A DNA stretch of 64,000 nt from Motiliproteus sp041586735. GTDB lineage: Bacteria; Pseudomonadota; Gammaproteobacteria; Pseudomonadales; Balneatricaceae. Location of the stretch: positions 1 through 64,000 of the forward strand of contig JBFGZQ010000008.1 of assembly GCA_041586735.1 (NCBI GenBank), in the 5' to 3' direction. Of the stretch, positions 1 to 7,417 are shown one piece after another (the first letter of the stretch is position 1; each line of letters opens with the position of its first letter). The notes under the pieces were generated by a model. That model was not told where the DNA came from. It searched no databases and was given only the letters and a program-made list of their open reading frames with translations. The translations under genes were made by a program, and so were the position numbers.

Positions 1-128
1 AAATAACTCTGGAAAAACTTAAAACAAAACGTTTTCACGTTCGTACAAAAATCTTTCGTATCAGCGTTACTTCGATAAGTCTTGTGCAACCTATCCCAGT
101 AAGCGCTCACACGAATTGCATGGTCGAT

Positions 129-169
129 TTGTTAAAGAGCGATGCTTGCTGCGCTTCAATCTAGGAAGC
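129..169 (-). promoter_or_regulatory. rRNA operon leader: boxA and boxB-like hairpin
   Basis: Read on the minus strand, 140-129 is GCTCTTTAACAA, a near-perfect match to the boxA antitermination element of bacterial rRNA leaders. Just upstream on that strand is a hairpin GCTTC-N7-GAAGC (169-153), in the place of boxB. Together with the two promoters at 190-217 and 343-370 this marks the start of an rRNA operon running leftward. The 16S gene itself is outside the window, so this is an inference from leader signals. Confidence 0.8.
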
Positions 170-189
170 TGCTCTCAAGCGAGGAGCGA

Positions 190-217
190 ATTATACATCT
201 CAACTCCGGGTAGTCAA
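190..217 (-). promoter_or_regulatory. rRNA operon promoter, proximal (P2-like)
   Basis: On the minus strand a TTGACT -35 (217-212) and a perfect TATAAT -10 (195-190) are separated by 16 bp. The DNA upstream of the -35 is rich in A and T, like an UP element. It lies about 50 bp upstream of the boxA of the leftward rRNA leader. Confidence 0.85.
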
Positions 218-342
218 CGCTTATTTTTGCGTGTTTTTCGAAGCCTTAATCTACATATCCGCTTCTAAAAACCCGTTCTGAAATCCTGTTAGGAGCTTCA
301 GAACGCTGACTTCGTTTACGCCTTGGCGGTAACGAGGGGCGC

Positions 343-370
343 ATTCTACAGCCCCCAATCCTGCCGTCAA
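343..370 (-). promoter_or_regulatory. rRNA operon promoter, distal (P1-like)
   Basis: On the minus strand TTGACG (370-365), a 16 bp spacer and TAGAAT (348-343) form a strong sigma-70 promoter. The -10 is followed by GCGCCCC, the GC-rich discriminator typical of promoters under stringent (ppGpp/DksA) control, and preceded by an A-rich UP-like tract. It begins only about 45 bp after the tyrS stop codon. Confidence 0.85.
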
Positions 371-413
371 CGCCTTTTAGCGTTTATTTTTATTCTGCCC
401 AGATCTGCATACA

Positions 414-1715
414 TCACAGGGTGAAGATATGGTGTTTCTTCTTCCCCAGCTTAACCAGAAAGAATCGGCCGAATAGCGCCTTGGAGGCAGAAAACACCTC
501 GCCAGCCAGCATATTCATATCCATCCCTACCGGCTCGCCATTGACGAAGACCGCCTGGCGCTGCAAGGCATCCTTTGCCTCCCGACCTGCCTTAACCAAC
601 CCTGCGTCTGTAAACAACGTTGTCAGCGGGTTGCCGGCAAGCTGGTCTTGGTCGATACGGCTACTTGGCAGACCATCCTGACACAACTGCTGATAATCGC
701 TGTCACTCAGCGCCGAGGTATCACCACTGAACAGGGCCTGCGTGATGCGTTCAGCCGCCTGCACCCCCTGCTCACCATGGACCAGCCGGGTGACTTCACA
801 GGCCAAGATCTGCTGCGCCTGGGGACGCCCTTGCGCCGCCAAATCCTCTGCTTCAATTTGAGCAACCTTCTCGACCGGCAGGAAGGTAAAGTAGTTAAGG
901 AATTTGTACACATCCGCATCAGCAGTATTCATCCAGAACTGATAGAACGCGTAGGGAGATGTTTTCGTCGGGTCCAGCCAGATGGTACCCGCCTCGGTTT
1001 TACCAAACTTGGTGCCGTCCGCTTTGGTGATCAATGGCATGGTCAACCCAAAGGCCTGCTGCCGATTCATACGTCGGGTCAGCTCGGTGCCACCAACGAT
1101 ATTACCCCATTGATCGCTACCGCCTATCTGCAGCGTACAGCCATGGCTCTGATTAAGCTGCTGAAAATCGTAAGACTGCAATATCATGTAACTGAATTCA
1201 GAAAACGAAATACCCGCACCTTCCCGATCTAGGCGCTGCTTCACCGACTCTTTATGGATCATTGAGTTAACCGAAAAGTGCTTGCCGATGTCTCTCAGGA
1301 AGCTCAACACATCCAGATTCTGAGTCCAGTCCAGATTATTGACCACCTCGGCAGCATTGCTGGAACAGTCAAAATCAATGAAACGACTCACCTGAGAACG
1401 AATCCTAGCGACCCAACTGTCGACCACATCAGGGGTATTTAACTTCCGCTCTTCGGCCTTAAACGACGGATCACCAATAAGTCCCGTGGCGCCACCCACT
1501 AGCGCGATAGGTTTATGTCCGGCCATTTGAAAACGCTTGAGCGCCAATAGCGGCACAAGAGAGCCAATATGCAAGCTGTCAGCCGTCGGATCAAAACCGC
1601 AATAAAGCGTTCTCGAGCCTTCGCTCAGATGCTTGTCCAACTCATCATTGCCGGTCACCTGCGCAATTAAGCCCCGCGACTGCAGATCTTTTAACAAGGT
1701 ATTCTCAAACGTCAT
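414..1715 (-). CDS. tyrS: Tyrosyl-tRNA synthetase
   Basis: Charges tRNA-Tyr with tyrosine in the cytoplasm; class I aminoacyl-tRNA synthetase. The class I HIGH signature appears as HIGS near residue 49, after the YCGFDPTADSLH segment. The KMSKS-like loop appears as KFGKT after LITKADGT, and the C-terminus has the S4-like RNA-binding region ending in FGRF. At about 433 residues it has the length of the bacterial TyrS type. I chose the ATG at 1715 over an in-frame GTG at 1724, because an AGGTG ribosome site sits at good spacing before the ATG. It reads toward the rRNA operon leader, an order also known from Pseudomonas. Confidence 0.97.
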   Translation of the reverse strand: MTFENTLLKDLQSRGLIAQVTGNDELDKHLSEGSRTLYCGFDPTADSLHIGSLVPLLALKRFQMAGHKPIALVGGATGLIGDPSFKAEERKLNTPDVVDSWVARIRSQVSRFIDFDCSSNAAEVVNNLDWTQNLDVLSFLRDIGKHFSVNSMIHKESVKQRLDREGAGISFSEFSYMILQSYDFQQLNQSHGCTLQIGGSDQWGNIVGGTELTRRMNRQQAFGLTMPLITKADGTKFGKTEAGTIWLDPTKTSPYAFYQFWMNTADADVYKFLNYFTFLPVEKVAQIEAEDLAAQGRPQAQQILACEVTRLVHGEQGVQAAERITQALFSGDTSALSDSDYQQLCQDGLPSSRIDQDQLAGNPLTTLFTDAGLVKAGREAKDALQRQAVFVNGEPVGMDMNMLAGEVFSASKALFGRFFLVKLGKKKHHIFTL

Positions 1716-1908
1716 GGTATTCACCTACAACAAGGCTCGGTCTGTTAGCCACAAAAAAGTTGGCGTATTTTACGCGATAGCCTCCTGCAGGCACAAATCC
1801 AGTGTTAGATTTGCTCAAATAGCGGTCTATCTGGCTATAAATCGACCTATATCATGGATCCTGAGAGGCTGATTTCTTATACTGTGGCAAACGAGGAAAC
1901 CAGATACG

Positions 1909-3315
1909 ATGCCCATGCTTAGTCAACTGCGCACTCTCAAGCGCGTCCCGAACAAAACTCATTGGATCGCTATTTCGGTCTGCGCCAGCCTCTTTGGCAT
2001 CGTATTACTGCTCCCCTCTGAGCAAGTGGCGGCTAATAGGCAGGTTGTTATTGCGTTGCAAACACCCACACCAGCCATCGAGCCCCAGTTCACGTACAGT
2101 ACGACCACCTCCACAATAGCCGGTCCTGAACTATCGCCAGCATTATTAACACCTATATTAGCACCCATGCAGCCACCGGCCGCAGCTCAACCTCCGGCCA
2201 CAATTCAACCTGCGGCTCACGAAGATTGGCTGAGCATTCCAATTCGCTCAGGCGACAACCTCACCACGCTGTTTGAGAAAGCCAACCTAGGCGCCAATCA
2301 ACTCTATCCACTGATCAATGGTATTAAGCCTAGCAGCGCATTAAAGAAACTCATGCCTGGAGAGCGGTTAGAGTTCCTAATAGACCAGAGTGAACTCATA
2401 AAACTGCGTCATATTACCTCCCCCCTAACCCAGACACTGATCACTCGCACAGAGGAAAAGTTCAACATAGAGTCGATCCAGCTTACGCCGGAAATCACCC
2501 ACCGCTACCGACATGGCCGTATAGATGACTCCCTGTTTTTGAGTGGCGAGCGGGCGGGCCTGAGTCAGCAAAAGATCATGGAGCTTGCGGGTATTTTTGG
2601 CTGGGATATCGATTTCGCTCTAGATATTCGTCAAGGCGATGAGTTCTCTCTGATTTACGAACAGCAGTGGTTGGACGGCGTGATGGTCGGTGAGGGCAAT
2701 ATCGTCGCTGCGGAGTTCACCAACCAAGGCAGCACCTTCCAAGCCGTTCGCTATGTGGATAGCAAGGGTAGCAGCAACTACTACACCCCCAATGGCGATA
2801 GCATGCGCAAAGCATTTTTGCGCACTCCGGTCGATTTTTCTCGCATCAGCTCACGCTTCAACCCCAGCCGTAAACACCCGATTTTCAAGACCGATCGCCC
2901 CCACCGCGGCGTCGACTATGCAGCCCCTACAGGCACTCCCATCAAGAGTTCCGGCGATGGCAAAATCATCCACGCCGGTACTAAAGGGGGGTACGGAAAA
3001 ACAGTTATCGTTCAGCACGGCCAAAGCTATACCACACTCTATGCACATATGAGCCGAATCAAGACCGGCATAAAAAGTGGCACTAGAGTCCAGCAGGGGC
3101 AAACGATCGGCTATGTCGGCAGTACCGGCTATGCCACCGGTCCCCATCTGCACTACGAGTTCCGGATTAACGGGACGCATCGCAATCCGCTCACCGTGCC
3201 GCTGCCGCACGCTTCGCCACTGCCTAAAAAAGAGTTGGCCACATTCGTACCACTGGCCAGCGACCTGCTAGCCCAGCTCAGCAACTTCCGGTTGACGCAA
3301 CTGGCTAAAAACTAG
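1909..3315 (+). CDS. mepM: M23-family peptidoglycan DD-endopeptidase (MepM-like)
   Basis: Predicted membrane-anchored murein hydrolase that cuts peptide crosslinks in the periplasm. Residues about 18-36 form a single signal-anchor helix, followed by a Pro/Ala-rich linker (about 50-105). Next comes a LysM/OapA-like domain (about 109-157), then the C-terminal M23 (LytM) domain. Its zinc site is complete: H332-x3-D336 in PHRGVDYAAP and H413-x-H415 in GPHLHYEF. The length of 468 residues is usual for YebA/MepM proteins. A GAGGAAA ribosome site precedes the ATG. The next gene, anmK, starts on the base after this stop codon, so wall cutting and anhydro-MurNAc recycling are probably co-transcribed, as in Pseudomonas. 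Confidence 0.93.
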   Translation: MPMLSQLRTLKRVPNKTHWIAISVCASLFGIVLLLPSEQVAANRQVVIALQTPTPAIEPQFTYSTTTSTIAGPELSPALLTPILAPMQPPAAAQPPATIQPAAHEDWLSIPIRSGDNLTTLFEKANLGANQLYPLINGIKPSSALKKLMPGERLEFLIDQSELIKLRHITSPLTQTLITRTEEKFNIESIQLTPEITHRYRHGRIDDSLFLSGERAGLSQQKIMELAGIFGWDIDFALDIRQGDEFSLIYEQQWLDGVMVGEGNIVAAEFTNQGSTFQAVRYVDSKGSSNYYTPNGDSMRKAFLRTPVDFSRISSRFNPSRKHPIFKTDRPHRGVDYAAPTGTPIKSSGDGKIIHAGTKGGYGKTVIVQHGQSYTTLYAHMSRIKTGIKSGTRVQQGQTIGYVGSTGYATGPHLHYEFRINGTHRNPLTVPLPHASPLPKKELATFVPLASDLLAQLSNFRLTQLAKN

Positions 3316-4449
3316 GTGAATCCGGCTGAGGGTTATTATATAGGGCTGATGTCCGGCACCAGCCTCGATGGCCTCGATGCCGTGATTGTCGACTTCAGCC
3401 AACAACCGATCAAACTGCTTGCCAGCGCCACCCGGCCAATACCCAGCACTCTCAAACAGACCTTATTCGCACTCACCCAACCCGGCGAAAACGAGATAGA
3501 ACAACTCGGACGGGCTGATATTCAGTTCAGCCACCTCCAAGCGCAGCTCGTCAACGACCTGCTGCGGCAAGCGAAACTCACACCCCGCCAGATCACTGCG
3601 ATCGGCAGTCATGGGCAGACGATTCGTCACCGTCCTTCTGGGGAGTCCCCCTTTAGTCTGCAAATAGGCGATCCAAACACCTTGTCCGAACTGACCGGCA
3701 TTACCGTTGCTGCGGATTTTCGCCGTCGAGATTTAGCCGCGGGCGGTCAAGGCGCACCCCTGGTACCCGCCTTCCATGCCGAGCTTTTTAGCGCAGAGTC
3801 CACTGACCGAGTGATTTTGAATATCGGCGGCATGGCTAATATCACCCTGCTCCTTGCGAGCAGCGGCTCGCCTATCACCGGCTACGATACGGGGCCGGGT
3901 AACATCCTTATTGACAGTTGGATCCACCGACATCAGCAACAAGGGTTTGACCCTGATGGGTCCTGGGGACGTAGCGGCCATATTGATGCGCCACTACTGG
4001 CGCGACTACTTCAGCACGACTTCTTCGCACAGTTGCCACCTAAAAGCACCGGTCGCGAGCAGTTCCACCTTGGCTGGATCGATCAGCAACTGACGGCACT
4101 AGGACGCCCTGTGGCGGACGCTGATGTACAGGCCACACTCACCGAACTCACCGCGCGCAGCATCGCGGACGCCATCCTCAAACATAACCTGTACGATGCC
4201 GAGGTATATGTCTGCGGCGGCGGCGCGCATAACAGCTACCTACTTGAGCGACTACGACGGCACCTGGGTACACTCAGCGTCACGACCACCGCAGCGCTGG
4301 GCTTGCCGGCTGACTGGGTAGAGGCGTGCGCCTTTGCCTGGCTGGCCAAACGCTGTTTGGCGCAGCTGCCCGGCAACCTGCCCTCCGTGACCGGAGCCCG
4401 TGGCGAGCGCATACTCGGCGGCATCTATCTGGGAAACAGCCTAATCTGA
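3316..4449 (+). CDS. anmK: Anhydro-N-acetylmuramic acid kinase
   Basis: Phosphorylates 1,6-anhydro-MurNAc to MurNAc-6-phosphate in cell-wall recycling. The N-terminus shows the family signature YYIGLMSGTSLDGLDAV. Further sugar/ATP-fold motifs are GSHGQTIRHRP, FRRRDLAAGGQGAPLVPAFH, NIGGMANIT, GYDTGPGN and VCGGGAHN. At 377 residues it is full length. The start is a GTG directly abutting the upstream TAG stop, which implies translational coupling to the M23 peptidase. Confidence 0.96.
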   Translation: MNPAEGYYIGLMSGTSLDGLDAVIVDFSQQPIKLLASATRPIPSTLKQTLFALTQPGENEIEQLGRADIQFSHLQAQLVNDLLRQAKLTPRQITAIGSHGQTIRHRPSGESPFSLQIGDPNTLSELTGITVAADFRRRDLAAGGQGAPLVPAFHAELFSAESTDRVILNIGGMANITLLLASSGSPITGYDTGPGNILIDSWIHRHQQQGFDPDGSWGRSGHIDAPLLARLLQHDFFAQLPPKSTGREQFHLGWIDQQLTALGRPVADADVQATLTELTARSIADAILKHNLYDAEVYVCGGGAHNSYLLERLRRHLGTLSVTTTAALGLPADWVEACAFAWLAKRCLAQLPGNLPSVTGARGERILGGIYLGNSLI

Positions 4450-4533
4450 ACGCCCCATCTGACAAGCGGCTGTGGCTCGACTACCCTTAGCCATACTGCT
4501 CTATACCCTCCAACTGTCATCAAGGACGATGCC

Positions 4534-5451
4534 ATGCACTTCACCCCTCTTAGCGTTTCACTGCTGGCCGCGGTGCTATGCCAGTACTCTCAAGCCGACG
4601 CCAACCCAAACATTGCTAGCCAGCCATCGACTTCACCCACCGACTCAAATCAGATCCAACCCAGCAACAGACCCAAACTGATGCTCGCCAACCGCTACCA
4701 CGACGCTATAGATATCCAGCAGTATTGGATTAGTGAAAAGTTAGATGGTGTTCGAGCTTATTGGGATGGCGAACAGCTCCACTCCCGCCAAGGCTACCCC
4801 ATCCGCGCTCCGCTATGGTTTACCCAACCCTTACCTAAGACAGCCTTAGATGGTGAACTCTGGAGTGGCCGGGGGGAGTTTGCAGCCACATCCGCCACTA
4901 TCCGCCGTTATCAACCCATTGACCAAGAGTGGCAAGCGATCCAATATCGGGTATTCGACCTACCCTCTAGCCCACTGCCGTTCAAGCAACGGATGCACGA
5001 ACTGCAACAGCTTACCCAGCAGATTAATGTCCATCACTTGGCCCCCCTGAGCTATCGACAGCTATCAACGCATGAGGAGCTGCACAGCCTATTACTGCAG
5101 CAGGTCGATTTAGGCGCAGAAGGCTTGATGCTAAATCGCAGCAGTGCGCTGTATCAGGGCACGCGGACCGACGACCTGCTGAAGCTAAAAATCCATCAGG
5201 ATGATGAAGCCGTGGTTCTGCAACACCTGCCAGGAAAAGGCAAATATCAAGGCATGCTGGGTGCGATCATCGTTCAGTTGGCATCGGGACGGCAGTTTAA
5301 GATTGGTACAGGGTTTACTGATCAGCAGCGCCTGAATCCACCATCTCTAGGCTCGGTAATCAACTTTAAATACTACGGCCTGAGCAAGTCCGGCACTCCA
5401 CGTTTTGCCAGTTTTATACGCGACTACGCGGAGTCTGACCGCCCAGAATAG
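4534..5451 (+). CDS. ligE: Periplasmic-type ATP-dependent DNA ligase (Lig E)
   Basis: Seals nicks in DNA using ATP through a lysyl-AMP intermediate. Adenylation motif I is EKLDGVRA, with K69 the predicted AMP-bound lysine. LDGELW (105-110), EGLMLN and LLKLKIHQ correspond to motifs III to V, and a C-terminal OB domain follows. The first 22 residues look like a cleavable signal peptide (hydrophobic core, then QADA), the hallmark of the Lig E group, whose members are thought to act outside the cytoplasm on extracellular or incoming DNA. An AAGGA site precedes the ATG. It lies 84 bp after anmK, so co-transcription is possible but not shown. The export prediction is by eye. Confidence 0.9.
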   Translation: MHFTPLSVSLLAAVLCQYSQADANPNIASQPSTSPTDSNQIQPSNRPKLMLANRYHDAIDIQQYWISEKLDGVRAYWDGEQLHSRQGYPIRAPLWFTQPLPKTALDGELWSGRGEFAATSATIRRYQPIDQEWQAIQYRVFDLPSSPLPFKQRMHELQQLTQQINVHHLAPLSYRQLSTHEELHSLLLQQVDLGAEGLMLNRSSALYQGTRTDDLLKLKIHQDDEAVVLQHLPGKGKYQGMLGAIIVQLASGRQFKIGTGFTDQQRLNPPSLGSVINFKYYGLSKSGTPRFASFIRDYAESDRPE

Positions 5452-5514
5452 CTATGGGGCTACCCTGGGCCTATAGGGGGCTACAGGGGGCTATAAACCC
5501 GAATATCGATATAG

Positions 5515-7011
5515 CTAGGGGTTGTCCTCGTGAATCGAGTCCTCAAGAGGGAGCTGCATATGGATGGTCGAACCGGTAGCGAAATTGGAGGTCACAGCCA
5601 TATGCCCCTGATGCTGCTCGGTAATAATATAATAGGAGAACGAGAGGTGATTTCCGGCATCAAAATCTTCGGCACGAGGTTGATTGCTGAAGAAAGGTTC
5701 AAACAGGCTCACCTGCTCCTCTTCGGTCAAGCCCACGCCATTGTGCTGAATCTTTATCCACAAGTTGCCATACAACTCAGACAGAGAAACCGCTATCCTC
5801 GGCTGGTAATCCGTATGATCGGCACTCTGTGCTGCGGTATGACAGGCATAGCAGGCGTGCCGGAACAAACTTAGAAAGACCTGCTGCAGCTCGGTAATAT
5901 AACAGGGAAGTAGGGAAAGATTTTTGTCAAACGTACGCTGAAGTGCGATATTTTTAAAAGACAAACCATTGGACACCGCTATCACATCCTGCGCGAGTCG
6001 AATAGTGTTATTCATCACATCAACTATATTGGCCCTCTGTTTATCGTCCTTACGACTCCGGGAAAACGCCAGCAAGTTACTAATAATAGCGGATACCTGC
6101 TCCCCCTTAAGGGACATATCACGAATAACCGCATCCATCCTCAGCATCTTCTTATCGTCTATAAGCTGTTGATCGGCCTTGATATGACTATCTGACAACA
6201 TAATCTGAAAGCGTTTCAAATCGATCATGATAGCCTGTAAGGGCGCATTGATATCGTGTGCCATAGTCGAGGCCAACTCACCCATAAAGGACATTTTATC
6301 ATTATGGATCAGCATGTTTTCTGCCGCTGTCTGCTTGCTAACATCATCAACCAGAATAACCACACCGGGCTCCTCCTGGTCCTGCAACGGATAGATCGTT
6401 ATATCAAAGTGCGAGAGGCCACTGAGGTTCTGTTTCAGATGAATCGCCTGATTGGTTGCTATCGCTTGCCGAATATGTTCAGGCACTACCGTCATGGTCG
6501 GATAGGCCTCCCAGAGTGTTTTACCCAGCGCTTGCTGAGCGGTAACACCCGATAGCTCTTCAACCTTTTTATTCCACTGGGTGACCCTGCCCTCCTCATC
6601 CAAACCGACCAGCATCAGCGGCATCGAGGTCAAAATATCTTTGATATAGAATTCCGACGAACGCAGCTGATCGGCGGTAACCACGTGCCGAGCAATCTCC
6701 TGCTCGAGTAACTGGTTAGTTTGTAGCAGCAGCTTGTTGGATCTATTCAGCGTGGCCGTTCGCTCCTGAACACGATCTTCAAGCTCACGGCGGATCTGAT
6801 CTAATTCTCGATTCGCCCGATGCGCACGACGCCGTGCAAGAAACAGATAAACCGACACAATCGACAGCAATAGGATCAGTGTGGCACTGCTCCAGTTCGC
6901 CAAATGCTGCCAATTGGTTCGGCCATCCGCATCTTTAAACAGCGTCAAAACGCCGGCTAACGCCCAAGAACTCTGGGCAGATAGCCCTAAAAAAAACAGA
7001 ATATTTTTCAT
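5515..7011 (-). CDS. PAS-domain histidine kinase homologue with degenerate ATP-binding motifs
   Basis: Membrane sensor of 498 residues: a hydrophobic N-terminus (1-20), a transmembrane helix (about 42-59), a coiled coil (60-115), a PAS domain (about 120-230), a HisKA domain with H252 in STMAHDINAPLQ, and a HATPase-like domain (about 370-490). The ATP site is unusual. The N-box Asn is replaced by His (H385 in SLFRHACYAC), the G1 box reads HNGVG instead of DNGxG (423-427), and the G2 glycine box reads GNHLSF instead of GTGLGL (453-458). Only the F-box FEPFF is intact. It may therefore bind no nucleotide and act as a signalling adaptor. No response regulator gene lies beside it. Confidence 0.85.
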   Translation of the reverse strand: MKNILFFLGLSAQSSWALAGVLTLFKDADGRTNWQHLANWSSATLILLLSIVSVYLFLARRRAHRANRELDQIRRELEDRVQERTATLNRSNKLLLQTNQLLEQEIARHVVTADQLRSSEFYIKDILTSMPLMLVGLDEEGRVTQWNKKVEELSGVTAQQALGKTLWEAYPTMTVVPEHIRQAIATNQAIHLKQNLSGLSHFDITIYPLQDQEEPGVVILVDDVSKQTAAENMLIHNDKMSFMGELASTMAHDINAPLQAIMIDLKRFQIMLSDSHIKADQQLIDDKKMLRMDAVIRDMSLKGEQVSAIISNLLAFSRSRKDDKQRANIVDVMNNTIRLAQDVIAVSNGLSFKNIALQRTFDKNLSLLPCYITELQQVFLSLFRHACYACHTAAQSADHTDYQPRIAVSLSELYGNLWIKIQHNGVGLTEEEQVSLFEPFFSNQPRAEDFDAGNHLSFSYYIITEQHQGHMAVTSNFATGSTIHMQLPLEDSIHEDNP

Positions 7012-7417
7012 AACGTAACTATAACCATTGCACCAACATCACAGGTTAACCGGAACAGGGTAGTGTTCAGGTGAGTCGCCATCACAGCGGTTGATAATAA
7101 CACAGGGTAGTGTTGTAACGGCTCAACGGTTGCCGAGTCGAAGCATAAATCCTACCAGGCTGTTTGCTGCTCGCTATTTTGACCTTACATCCTGCCACCG
7201 CCTAAAAAACCATCTAAATTAAAGTACAAGAAACCATCGACTGTTCAACGTTGTCATAAATACAGGTGCCTTAATCGATCTCTGAAGCCAACTACAGCAA
7301 CTATACTGAACAGCAACCTGAGCTGAACGATGACCGAGACAGCTGAACTAACCCCTGTAGCAGGTCGCCTTGAGCATGATGTGCAACACGGCAGACTAAT
7401 GACGAAAGGTACGTGAG
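7012..7417. promoter_or_regulatory. Divergent intergenic region upstream of yeaG and the histidine kinase
   Basis: This 406 bp region has no convincing gene. A 13 bp direct repeat ACAGGGTAGTGTT occurs at 7055-7067 and 7102-7114, 47 bp apart, and could be a paired protein-binding site. CTATACT at 7301-7307 matches the core of a sigma-S type -10 element on the yeaG side, about 110 bp before the yeaG start. No clear -35 was seen, as is common for such promoters. Confidence 0.45.

Noticed and set aside
648..1232. A 194-codon open frame opposite tyrS
   Set aside because: It is antisense to conserved tyrS coding sequence and shows no recognisable protein features.
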